Shown one piece after another: positions 33,376 to 44,675 of a stretch of DNA of 64,000 nucleotides. Position 1 is the stretch's first letter. Each line of letters starts with the position of its first letter. A model generated the notes under the pieces. It was not told the origin of the DNA, searched no databases, and was given only the letters and a program-made list of their open reading frames with translations. The stretch lies in contig WJXW01000003.1 of NCBI GenBank assembly GCA_015832175.1, forward strand, positions 3,100,001-3,164,000, given 5' to 3'. This stretch comes from Paraphaeosphaeria minitans (lineage: Eukaryota > Ascomycota > Dothideomycetes > Pleosporales > Didymosphaeriaceae). Made by a program: the position numbers and the translations under genes.

Positions 33376-34380
33376 GTCACTCATTGATCCCAAGGCCATT
33401 GGATGTCTTTCTCCTTTCTCTCACTAGCATCTCGATTATATATCCACAGCGGCGTTCGTCGGCGATTCTGCAGCACTTCTTTTGAGATCAGTATGGTCAT
33501 TTTGCTTCTATATTTTCCCCACACCTGCATCGAGCGCAGGTATCGGAATTGAACGGTTGGTTGGTTGGCTGGTTGATTGGTCGGTTGGACAGCAGCATGC
33601 TGTGCTGGGATGCACAGGCGGACGGGTGCGACGCAAGGCGGCAAACCCCACGTTTGTGCGAGGGCGGGGTAAACTAACGTATATATATACACTCGAAGTG
33701 GAGAGGGTGGTACACAAAAGTGCGGCATTCGCTTGGGCTGGAAACTTTTCTTATTGTCATGGGACTGGACTTGGTGTATCTTGAGACGATGGTGAGGGAT
33801 GAGAGGAGAAGAAGTAGTTTGGGGAGTCGCGCAGCTTGTGAGTGAGCCGTTATACACTTTGTAATGAATCGGATTTCAAATTGCCTCTTGTGTGCGTGGG
33901 GCTACATTGGTATGTGTGCTGCGTGACTGACGGTGTGATCCGTGTTGATGGCGTTCAGGTTCTTCTGCGGGGGGCTGGAAGCAAGAATAACAAAGAGTAG
34001 GTAGGGTGCCCGGCAATATGCTCTCAGGTGAAGGCTCGCACGACGGAACATGCCGTCTTCACATGAAGATATCGACAAAAGAGAGTTTCGGCCTCGATTG
34101 ATAACAAATCCCAGCGCTCTCCTGAAGCTCGGTTCTTCGCTGCAAGGCTTCTTTCTTGTACCCTCATCACTAGGGTGCATCGGTCTGACAATGATGGTTT
34201 GGAACTCAAGTCACTTTGAAGACAACGGAAGCGCAAATTGAGATTCGTCATCGAATGTTCCGCATGTGCCGTGACGTGACGGTATAGCTGTAAACATGGC
34301 AACAAGAGGAGAACAAACAAGAAAGAAAGCAAGCAAGCAAGCAAGCAAGAATCAACATGAACCAGCAAGAACCAAGAGAC
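33376..34380. other. Intergenic region between convergent genes
   Basis: About 1 kb. The 3' flanks of the Mid2-like and patatin genes meet here. It contains a GGTT/GGCT-rich stretch near 33552-33590 and an (AAGC)5 microsatellite at 34327-34349. No gene is seen. Confidence 0.4.
34327..34349. repeat. (AAGC)5 microsatellite
   Basis: Five AAGC units and a partial sixth, just beyond the 3' end of the patatin gene. Confidence 0.93.
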
Positions 34381-37300
34381 CTATCGGACTTGCATAGACA
34401 GCGACAAGGCCTTGGCCAACTCTTCCTCGTCCGTTCCTGTGTTGGTTCTCTTCAATGGTTGCGCCTCGTAACGACTGCGCTCCAGCACCTGCGCCAATGC
34501 CTCGTGGTCGTCATCCGGATGGCCCACCTCTCCAAGCCGTGCGACGGGCTCGGAATCGAGTTCGAAGAGCCCTTCCTCCAGAGACAGACCTGGCAGAGCC
34601 ATGTGGTAATGACCTCGGGTCGTCATCTGCTGCACCGGCGCCAGCGGGGGGCGACTTGCTTCGGTTCGACCTTGGGCCCAGCTCGAAACGTCGTCGGGCG
34701 TTTCGGGGAAGCTCAGGTTCACGTTGGACTTTGAGCTGTTGCTGGTTCGCGAGGAGCCCTGGAGTTCGTAGGAAATGTTGCTGTCGCTGGATGGCCGGTC
34801 CAGAGAGATGCGGTTGCGGTTGTGGCGCTTCTCACGCAGAGACTGCCTCTTGGAGGCCATGCTTGGCCGCTCGAGGATCGACGACGTGTCGGAAGCTGGG
34901 TCGGTCAGAGACGCACGGCGATGCGCTGCGCTGTGTTCTACTTACGAATCCTTTTGAGAACATCTCCGTCGGCAAGACTCCTCGGAAAGCCGCTGATTGG
35001 GAACCCTGACTTTACGAAATACCTTGCTTTGTCGTCGGTGAGGTGCAGATCGATCGCTACGATGGACGTCTCGGAAGTGACAGGTATCGCAAGTTTTCCC
35101 AAATCGAAACGTCCCCTCTCAATCATGTCTCTTATGGCTTGAGCAGTGATTGGTATGTTGTGAGCGCTCTCGTCATGGTTGACTTCTTGCACGTGGAAGA
35201 AAGGTTGGAATCTTTCGCCTCCTTGGTGATTCCGCATGTATTCTCCCAGCTTGCGTAGGTTCCCGGATCCAGCTGCAAATCTGCAACGAATCATACCTTG
35301 CCTGTGTCAGAATCCACCTTCAAGACACTTGGGTGCATCGGACGTACCAGATATAGTGATGTGACCGCCTGCCTCCTTGCAGGGTCCAGACTTCTCGAAC
35401 TAGAACGAGCTAGCCACTAAACGGTAGGCTATCATTTTGATCTTATTCTGCATGTCACTTCTTTCCAGACACTTCTTCATCTCATCATGCAAGACGTGGA
35501 TTTTGTCCTTGTCGTCCATTTTCGGAGTTCGATCTTTAGTCCTTGGGTTGATGCGTATGTATCTCTCGACGGCAATCTCGGAGTAATTCCCGCGTATCTC
35601 TTTTCTGAACTCTTTCCAGGTCAACTCGGCATCGAGTACACTCTCAATGCGCTTCTTGAAAATGGTGACCCAGCTTTCCATCTCGCCGAAAGCTCTCAAT
35701 GCGGGCATGGAGCGCTTCTCTTCGATTGAAGGCTTGGCTGAGCCGAACACCCTGCGGATGTGCATGCGCCTGCGATCGGAACGCGTTGCATGGAGAGACG
35801 GATCTTTGTCGGACCAGTAATGAGCAGTGCCCAAGGACAGCAGAACATCGGCATGACGGTCTTCGACGTCCGGCCAGAGCAGTTTGCTCTCGTAATTCGC
35901 AATTCTTACTGGATTGTTGTGAAAGATCGCGCCGTCGACGAAGCCTTCCGTGGTCCGTGGGTTTTTGAAAGGTTTGAAGAACGTGGGGGCAGCCGATGTT
36001 GCTCGAGCACTTGGGCATGTCTTAGCATATATGGTGTGCTTCAGTGGAACATAACACTCACGCTTCGCGTATAAGAAGGTCATTCTTCGGATCGTCGGGC
36101 CTTATCAGTTGGTAACCGACTTGAAAAGGGTCAGAATATACCACTCAAATAGGGCAGAATGGTTACCTTCATCATCATCTGCGCGATTGTAGTTCGTGAA
36201 TATCACGGCTTGCTCGCCCGTTTCGGTAGCAGATGTTACCGCCACCTTCCGTGTGCAAGGGATCAATGTTTCGTGTACACCTCCGAACATTGACTCCTCT
36301 CCGAAACACTCTGCCAAAGAATCTTCAAGGGGAGTAGCGCGATATGTTGGCTTGCCAAAGCTGACTCCTCCCAGAAATCTGGGAGTGAACGCTTTGTCTA
36401 CCATCTTGTTGAAAAGGGCGATGCAATGTGGTACGCTCCAGTTCTTGATGCCGAGCCCCAGTGCTAATATACCTCCCGTACTAAGCACCCAATTAGTAGC
36501 CGGCTCGCACATTGGAAGACGCAGAATTCACGACTCCCGCATATCTACAGCAACGCACCTTGTACCCACGATAAGATCGAAGAAGTCTTGGACAGGTATC
36601 CCGCGTAATTCGTTCTGGAGCTGACTTAGTATCTCAAGAATCACGATTCCTCTCATCCCGCCCCTATCGACGTTAGAGATAGCCTATCGATCCGCAAAGA
36701 GTCATACCCATCCAATGAAAGGACGCGGACACCCGCAAGTGGCGGTTTAAAATGTATGTCCCATGGTTCCGGAAATATGGTGTCAATCTCATGTAGAGGG
36801 CAGGATCCAATGGTATACGAGCCTGGTAGATCGCTGTGTGGTTTGCCGTACCCCTTGATGCAGGGCGTGCATATCACATGTCCACAGGGAAGCGCATGCT
36901 CGGCTACCTCTCTCAGGCAGCAAAAGCATGCGGTGTGACTGATGAAGCGCTGGGCCCCTCCCAAATGGCTGTAAAATTTGTTCAGGTTACCATGGTGTAT
37001 TTTGCTGACAATCTGTACTTCATCAACAGAAGGTGACATCAACCTTCTAGAACTAAGGATGTTCTGGAAGTTAGTAAGTGAGGCTCGCAGATGGTTCGCC
37101 CAATCTTCCATGAAGTTATCAAAGGTAACTAGATGAAAAGGTGAAAAGTTAGCGAAATGAACGAAGATGAGGGAATAGGGCACAAGTGGGTTTCCTAGCA
37201 CAGCTGAGGTCTGCAGCACTCAGACCATGACGGCATCGGAACCAACCAATTGTAACCTAGTATTGCATACAGTATGCTTCATATGGGCCAGTGCCAATAA

Positions 37301-39338
37301 TGTGACCGCGTTTATTCTGGTGGCCTTTCGGGTGCCGTTCTTTGACGTTTACGCACTGTTCGCCACGCTTGTTGCGATATGTGCATGGACAAAAGATAGC
37401 GCAATAATCTTCGAGTGCGTAGTCACAGTGTTGAAGGTAGTATTTTTCCAGTATTTGTTCAGCAGGCCCTGTGTAATAGTCAGTGACAAGTCATTGAGCC
37501 TATGCGAAACACGTGCCCTGCAAGCTGTGGCGAGCACAATCCAACAAGATGCACGACGCAACCATATAGCTCAATTCCTTGAACATCGTTCGCGGATTGT
37601 CTCGGTGTCTGGATTGCATAGCCACAGCTAATCTTAGGATGTTACCGCCAAAATGCGAAGGTATCGGATTGATCTTGAAGGAAATGTCCATGAAATCAAA
37701 AGGTTGATGGAGGTCCTGCGAGAAGTGGTCGAAAGCGCATTGCAGATAAGTATTCAACGTCTCAGAGTTGGAAAGCATGCGGGATCTACGTTTCGCGTTG
37801 AAGGATTCGCTACATCGTCTAGTGATCTCGTCATGGAGTTTCTCGACCTGATCATCGATCATCATGTAGCGGCCCTCCCCAGGAATGCGTACCACAGTAA
37901 TGGATGAGTAGTAGCACTCGAGGAGATCTTTCATGGTGTGAATTTGTTTGCCTCGCTCCGACCAGTGATCCTTCAGCGCCCGGAAATTCGGATATCTGTT
38001 GATTGCCCCTGATACACTGGACATGAGGAGCTCTGTCGCATACTCCGGATCCCATTCTCCCTGATTTACTTTGGTATCCGTTGCGTTCAGTGCGATTATG
38101 GCGTGTGGTAGAGTGGGTTGGTTCAAGGATTTTTCGAGCGAGGTCGATGCCCAGTCGATCAGCAAGGAGACGACTGTAGATTCGAAAACTCTAGGTAGAC
38201 ACAGTTAGTAGGGATTGTATTGGGCATACGCAGGTACATACTTGGGGTTACGAAGCACGAAAACTATCACGTCTGAGAAGGTGTACAGCAGGCGAGGGTA
38301 AAGCTCCGTGACTGCGTATTGTCGCTTCAACGTCTCTGGTGAATTTGCCCACTTGATGTCTCTTGGCATACAGTGAAGTGGTTTTGTAATTTTGTTCCGC
38401 TTGCGATGCTCTCGCGGGGTGTGCTCGTCTTTTCTCTTCTCTTTGTGCGGGACAGGTGCACCACTACGATACTGTGTAGCCATTGGTGTGTTTTCGCCAC
38501 CCTCAAGGCCTTCACAGTCAGCGTAGAGCATAGGGTAACCCGAGGTGTAGGTTTTGGGGTCGCTATACAAATGTACGTCGCCCGAGGTCGGCACACTCCC
38601 ACCGTTGGCCAAGGATCCCGCTACGGGAGAAGGGAAGCCCCAGTTCTGAGTAGCAGACTTTCTCTCTTGCTGGTCAATAAGCATCTTTATGAGAGTACTT
38701 TTCCCTGCACCTGTCTGTCCGATGAACGAGACTAGCTGCGGATATCGGGATCGGTAATCCCCGTTGTTGCTCTCGACCATGATGGCCGAGTAGCGGCCGT
38801 AGTCTTGGAAGATGGGTCGATTTTGACTGTCTCGGTCTAGACCAAACCACGTAGTGTCCTCATCCTCCATGTGTAGCGCATGTTGCTCGTAATGATCCTG
38901 ACTTGGGGTCAAGATTTCCTTCAACCTCTTCACAATCGTAGGGTTGGCTTTTTCGTGTGGCAAGCCATCTGGCCCTTTTTTCCCAGGTCGGTGCGGAAGT
39001 TGCAAATCCCAACAAGCATCACAAAAGCTTGTGTCGCAGTACGAACAGTTCCATAGTGGGGATTTCTGTTCATCACAGAAACCGCAGGTCTTCGGGTGCG
39101 TTTCTTCTGCGGGAGGTTCGTTCTGGTCGTGTGAGGCTAATTCAGCGTTTGAGAACGACTTTATTGTGTGGTTCTCGCTTGCTCTGGAGAACGAGCTGCG
39201 ATGCTGACCAGGCTTCTCCAAGCCATCTGTTTTCGAGCTTCTGCTGACTGGGATCTCAGGTGGTGGTCGTCCAGTGTAAGGAGGAGGCCGCGAGGAAAAT
39301 TGGCCATCTTGGGCTTTTCTGCGCGCAGTGTGCGACAT
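34381..39338 (-). CDS. Zn finger / P-loop / RING-like / patatin / UIM protein, ten exons, one internal TAG
   Basis: Patatin domains are serine lipid acyl hydrolases. Exons (minus): 39338-38242, 38190-37511, 37468-37271, 37128-36708, 36663-36559, 36480-36167, 36119-36062, 36009-35348, 35296-34946, 34895-34381. This gives 1467 codons in one frame including the terminal stop. From the N-terminus: Cys-rich finger at about 85-109 (CGFCDEQ...CSYC...CDAC); P-loop GQTGAGKS at about 207-214; RING-like cluster (CFCCLREVAEHALPCGHVIC); oxyanion loop DGGGMRG; nucleophile elbow GTSTGG, with Ser about 834 split by an intron; catalytic Asp in VDGA at about 983; two C-terminal ubiquitin-interacting-like motifs (EELAKALSLSM). 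TAG at 35400-35402 (codon 1161) stops it after the catalytic Asp but before the UIM tail. Frame and splice sites downstream stay intact. The exon 2 donor (GTTTCG) is the weakest call. The design recalls fungal NLR-like or incompatibility proteins. Confidence 0.82.
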
Positions 39339-40024
39339 CTTTAGAAACGCGCCGTCAACCCTAGGTATCAGGCTATCGTGAACTGTATAGTTCTCAGGCA
39401 CCTGCTCAGGGAACGGGTCGAATATGTAAATCGCATTCTAGGCGCAAGGCTGAGTTTCAGCCTTGTTGATGAACCGGAAGCGGAAGGTCAGCCGTGTCCA
39501 TCAATATCGTGCAGCATAGCTTTCAACCGTCTATTGGTCGTGATGTACCCGAGAACGCCACTTGGGGCCAGAATTATTAACTTTTGGGGGTGTTGCAGAC
39601 GATGTGTGCGCAAGTAGCGCCGATTGCAGCCGCGCCTGCATTTCTCAATCAGTTGCTCCCAGTAGGTGGTACTTACCTAGATTTGAACAACCTTTCAATT
39701 TCGGCTGTTTAGAGAAAAGGACCGGGTCTCACCAAAATCCTAGCTAAGTTAAACTGTGCATGTTCAACCAATCGAGGTGGTATATAACTGAGGATCTGAT
39801 GAGGCTGAAGCTGAGAACACCTCGTATTACTGGAATTGAAGTACAGGCGAATGGCTGCTTTCTACGAGTAGTGTCGCGGACAAGCTTTGTAATGCGGACT
39901 TTCCGAACCCCGCAGACGTTGTGCACCCATTCAAAGGCTCGCACATACGGACCAGGATTCTTTATTTTTTTTCAAAAAAAAATCATAAAATTGTTTTACA
40001 GGTGATCCGGTCTCATCGATCTTG
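39339..40024. other. Intergenic region
   Basis: About 690 bases between two minus-strand genes. It holds the promoter of the patatin gene and the 3' flank of the kinase gene. Homopolymer runs (T8 and A9) lie near 39960-39990. No gene is seen. Confidence 0.4.
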
Positions 40025-40912
40025 TTATTCCGGCTTCCAGTCATCATCATCCTTACTGGCTACGATTTCGTGCACATCCAGCCTGTTCTCAATGATCTCC
40101 TTACCATTCACAAGATCATTCTCATCTGCCCTTCTAGCAGCGCTTACTTCATCATCCGCAATGCCTGCTCTGACGTGTCGATATATTAGACGATTCCTAG
40201 CGACTTCTCTATCCACTTCTACGAACCACAATTCATTCATCATGGCTGCAGCATATTTCCATGGCGGTTTATCAAGGGAAAGATAGTTGCCCTCGAAAAT
40301 GATGATCCGGATCGAAGGTGCAATGGCAATGTCGTCAGCAACTATTGAGTGGCAAAGCAGGAAATTAGTAGGTAACATGGATCCTTTGAAATGTACTTGC
40401 CTGGGTCTTTCGTTGCATGGTCAAAAGACGGGGCGAAGAGCGTCTGTGTTTCGGGGCACAATGGCTCCCGTAGTTTCTTGACAAGCTTCAAGAACGACTC
40501 GCCATCGAAGGTGAATTCGGCTCCACGACGAGCGTGTGCAGAGACAGGATCAGGTAGGGCGTCGAGCTGACGCCTAGAAAGATGGTAGCCATCCATAGGC
40601 AGGAAGGCTGAAAGCGGGTTACCGTTGCAAGTGCCTGGAGATTGCTGAGCGTGCAGCTCATTCAAGCGGTTTGACACTATGGCTGCGAGGGTGGTCTTTC
40701 CTGTGACAAAGTTTGAGAGGTAGCATCAGAGATGATTGGGAAAGGTGGCGTACCTGAGCCCGGTATCCCTGACACGGCGATGAGGAGACGCTTCGAGGGC
40801 GGAACATTTTGGTACGATTCTTTGCTGGATCAGCACGTCTTGCTTTGTGAATCTCAAGAAGTGAAGACGCACCCCACGTCTTCTTTACAAGACGATCGAC
40901 TTGTTCCTCCAT
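40025..40912 (-). CDS. YFH7-like P-loop kinase (uridine/phosphoribulokinase superfamily)
   Basis: Four exons: 40912-40873, 40819-40754, 40700-40401 and 40341-40025. Product 240 aa. Introns 1 and 2 are 53 nt each (GTGCGT...CAAAG and GTACGC...CACAG). Intron 3 (40342-40400, 59 nt) has a GC donor (CAG/GCAAGT...CAATAG); the nearby GT donor would shift the frame into a stop. The start ATG gives MEEQVDRLVKKTW, the family N-terminus. Walker A SGIPGSGKTT is rebuilt across intron 2. Later come FLPMDGYHLSRRQLD (substrate loop), a TFDGESF segment, IIIFEGNYLSL (Walker B region) and ARNRLIYRHV with lid arginines. It belongs with yeast Yfh7 and eukaryotic nicotinamide-riboside/uridine-kinase-like proteins; the substrate is unproven. 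Confidence 0.88.
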
Positions 40913-42683
40913 GTCGCGTGCCAATTGGTACCGTAGGTTTTGTATACAAGTGACACGTCCTCGCGTCCTCGCGTCCTTTTCAATGTAGGCACCGGGCACG
41001 AGATTTTATATTCGTCAAGCAAAGCAGGACTACTCCGTAAGGTAATCTGATGCGGGTGAAGAGCGCGCAGGTTGTCTTTTTTTGCTTTTCGGATGAACCC
41101 TGCCGCGCGCGAAATGCAGATCGTGGGTTGCAGCCATGGTGTTGGCTGGCACGGCCCGATGACGTTCGATTGCGGGGATAAAAGCACACGTGACGAGGCG
41201 CGCCTACACGTATGTAATAGAATCAAGTACTCTAGTCTTTATCTAAGATCATAATCATGTTCAAGGCTTGTAGACTAACCGGATGATGACGTTTTTGTGT
41301 TTGTCAGGGGCTTCGAGTCGCAATCAGATCTTACCTACCGTAGGGATGAGGCTGGCCAATGACATGCAAGGTGCGATTGGATCTCACGTTGGGTGATGCC
41401 CTACGGACCTGCAACAACTACATTCAATCGAAAAATGCGTTCTCATCCGATCAAGTTGCCATCGTTGATGCGCTGGGAGAGACTAAAAGTCCTTTGAAGT
41501 CAGAATAGACTAGGTACGCACGCCACTTTCTCACAGTGACAACTCCACACCGGTCTCAATACTTCGCATGCACGACTACGCGTCCTCTGGCACAAACTCT
41601 AGCCTGGATGCGATCACTGGGGAGGAAACTCATTTGTTTTGCTCTTATCATGACCAATCTAGCCGCTTGTACGGACAGTGCCATCCGAGGTCTTTTATTT
41701 GCAGCTTGGCACGAAGGATTTCGTGCGGAAGATGGGACTTGTCCTCAGCGCCAGTGGTCTGCCCCACGGAAAAAATACATGCTTACCCAGTTTGATGCCA
41801 TTCAGTCAGCGTTTCCTAATGGTCTCTTCGTAATGTCACGGGTGTATGAACAGACGGCAAGGAATCATGCATTATGTTTTGCTGCAGTCGATAGCTAGGT
41901 ACATTTCATCTTCTACCTGTGTGCTTGCACGCCCAAATAACCTTATAGTCGTCTTCGCAATCGTTGAAAGCTACCATAGGCGCCTAACACCGATATTTCC
42001 TTGGAGGGTGATGCTGCATGTGGCAATTCACAAAGAGATCATCACAGCATAGCCCTGGCAACATGTCTCCATGCGGCCATCATACACAGTATGCGAACCT
42101 ATTTGAGCAAAAAAATCAATATAGATACGTCGACCTGTAGGTATTGAGTATGAGCTATACTATTTCTAGTTCAGTATCGAGGAGTTTGCTCGTGGCAGAT
42201 ACTGTCTTATTGTAATCCTGATGCCTCAATCCGGCTTCGAGAGCGTTCTACTGTCAGGTAAAAAGTCTCATGGCGAGCTGCGTTAATTGACATCATACGT
42301 ATAGACCAAACACTCTAAAACAAGCAAACCCGCTTCTCTGGTTTATTTCAAGAGCACGGAGCAAGAGGCTCGAACGAGCTTGACTGGACATACTCATTCA
42401 GTCATTTCGGTTCACGCCACAATGTATTTGGTAATGGGTGTGATGTCCGAAGACTAGCCTATAGGGCGCTTCTTAACCGGTTTCGTTGTGCTTTCACTAA
42501 GCTCGTAGTTGAAATTTCAAGTGGCCAAGTCGCGCTGACAAAGTTTCATTCACAGCAAAAAAAATACATGGTGGTTAGCGCATTGTGTCTCAGAATCAAC
42601 TCGTTGTATATGAACACGCCAATCGCAACATTTATGATACCCGCGCGTTACGACACCCTAACGCGCCTCAACCCGCAACTGCC
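40913..42683. other. Intergenic, no gene seen
   Basis: About 1.8 kb between divergent genes. A 120-codon plus-strand frame ending at 41898 matches no family I know and has no context supporting it. The last 100 bases before 42684 are the likely 5' region of the J-domain gene. Confidence 0.4.
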
Positions 42684-43898
42684 ATGTCCGCCTCAGAGCA
42701 TACGTGGTATGAAATCTTGGACGTGAGCCCGTCAGCGACTTACGAGGAACTGGAAATTGCGTGGCAGAAGATGCTCCGCGACAACGCTCCCGAGGACCTT
42801 CCGCCCTTCAGCAGAGCGCTCGCCATGAAGAAGGTGAAGGATGCCAATGTTGCATGGGCCGTTCTACGGGACTGGGACGCGAGGCTGGGCTACCACGAGA
42901 AAATCGGAGTGCAACTAGAGGACCAGCAACGACTCAAGGAGAGCTACCGACGAAAGAAGGATCAGCAGCCCAAAAGCGACGATCAAGCCGAGAACGATAG
43001 CCGACCGCAGGTCAGCACACCTTTTTCGCGATGGGCTCAGAACGGGACCCGCGCCGGCGCATCTTTCGGGCGTGGCCAAAAACCGTCCTCTACCTCTAGC
43101 AACATCTTCGGTCGACCATCTGGAGGCTGGCGCGAAACACCCCGTCCTCGCGATATCTCTCCCTCTCCCTCTCCCTCTCCCTCCCCCTCCTCCTCCTCCT
43201 CCTCCTCCTCCTCCGACGAGGACTCCGCAAACTGGGCCGACGAAGAACCACCCTACCCCGAGGGAGCGACCCGCTACGCGACCACAGATATAGGCACCGA
43301 GATCCACATCCTCATCAGCAAGTGGCGACTCAACCTCCACCTATCCTCGAAGTTCAAGTTCCTAAACGACGTCTCCGAGCTCTCCAACCGACACGAAGAC
43401 GACAGCATCAGTTTCAAAATCAGCCTGGCATACACCTCCGACCCCGGCGAAGCCCACGACGCAATCATCAACGAGCTCACCGTGAAGGTCGAATTCCTCC
43501 CCCAAGAACGTAGCCCCGGAAGCGCGCCGTGGGGTATCGCACGTCTGCAGACTGTGTTTAAGGAGTCGATTTCGGACATGCCGAGTCTCACCGTCACGCT
43601 CAGTGCAGGATCGCTGGGGCAGAGCGAGTGTCGCTTGCCTTGGGAGTTTGGCTTCGACTTCGATTTGAATGAGGGGGTTCGGTCGCATCGGCGGGGCACG
43701 TGCTTGATCTTCAGCTGTGAGGGATTTCCGGGGTACTTCCCGGAGTACGTTGGCGTTGAGAGTGCTGAGTACGAGCTGAAGAAGGACAAGGACGTTCGTG
43801 CCAATATGTACAAGGACCTGGGGGATGACAAGGTTTTGAAGATGGAGTACGGTAGAGTTACAATGTGGCGTTTGGCTGCTGTGGGTTGGCGGGGCTAG
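42684..43898 (+). CDS. J-domain-like protein lacking the HPD motif
   Basis: The start is the ATG at 42684; the open frame extends upstream but without an earlier ATG. Product 404 aa, single exon. Residues 6-72 look like a J domain (TWYEILDVSPSATYEELEIA, then KVKDANVAWAVLRD and LGYHE). However, the loop where Hsp70-stimulating proteins have His-Pro-Asp reads RDNAPED, so it is probably not a normal Hsp40. A Ser/Pro/Arg linker with a (CT)n- and (CCT)n-coded Ser/Pro run (43155-43212) follows. The second half, from about residue 190, is a folded domain unknown to me with the patterns TEIHILISKWRLNLHLSSKF and WEFGFDFDLNEGV. No membrane segment or signal peptide. Confidence 0.72.
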   Translation: MSASEHTWYEILDVSPSATYEELEIAWQKMLRDNAPEDLPPFSRALAMKKVKDANVAWAVLRDWDARLGYHEKIGVQLEDQQRLKESYRRKKDQQPKSDDQAENDSRPQVSTPFSRWAQNGTRAGASFGRGQKPSSTSSNIFGRPSGGWRETPRPRDISPSPSPSPSPSSSSSSSSSDEDSANWADEEPPYPEGATRYATTDIGTEIHILISKWRLNLHLSSKFKFLNDVSELSNRHEDDSISFKISLAYTSDPGEAHDAIINELTVKVEFLPQERSPGSAPWGIARLQTVFKESISDMPSLTVTLSAGSLGQSECRLPWEFGFDFDLNEGVRSHRRGTCLIFSCEGFPGYFPEYVGVESAEYELKKDKDVRANMYKDLGDDKVLKMEYGRVTMWRLAAVGWRG

Positions 43899-44675
43899 TG
43901 GACGTGGAGTGGCGGGACCAGGGGGGTGCGTTTATTGATGAAAGGTCAGTTGCCTCGAAGGTTGTTGGCATATTTTTGTGCGGACTCGTTGGGTTTTCTT
44001 CTCCAGGATCTTTGAATCCTTGGTCGTAAGGAAATCGTATGCGACTAGTTTCTGGAGAATGCAGTATCTTCCAGTGGATTAGTATGCTTGAAGCAAAGCG
44101 CTTCATTTTATGCGTTAGAAATTTGTATCATCAATTGGTGGCAGCATTCATTAATTACAAGTACGCCGTGTCTCTTTGCTAAATATTCCATCAAACAATG
44201 AAGTGTATATCTTGTGATTGCTACACATGTACTGTCTCACGCATCAGCACACTATTCTTCTAGTGTCTCTTACGTGTACTGCTCTAGTGCGCCCCGTGCG
44301 TACAGTTGTGAAGGTAGTAGTCAATTTCCCGAGGTAAGGCAAAGGTATCTCCTAGCTCAATCGCTGGGTAGTCGTTTGATTCCCGCGCTATTTACCTCTA
44401 TGTAAACGCTCGAATGCGGCTCTTTGCATATCTATCCATGTCAGTAGTACATATAGAGCTATCCCCCCGGCCGCTTTTGAAGACGCAGAATAATCCACCC
44501 TACTTGAAAATACCACAGAAACACCGAGGGCATGCGAACCGAAGTATCAAGCAAGATGAGGGTACATGCCGAACCCTCCCCTGGCGAAGACAAAAGTCTT
44601 GTACTTTATGGTGAGCCGTACCGCAATGTATACGGGTAGTAGTAGGTGACTTGGAACTTTTAGACAATGGAACGC
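43899..44675. other. Intergenic region
   Basis: About 780 bases without a supported gene or repeat. Confidence 0.35.
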
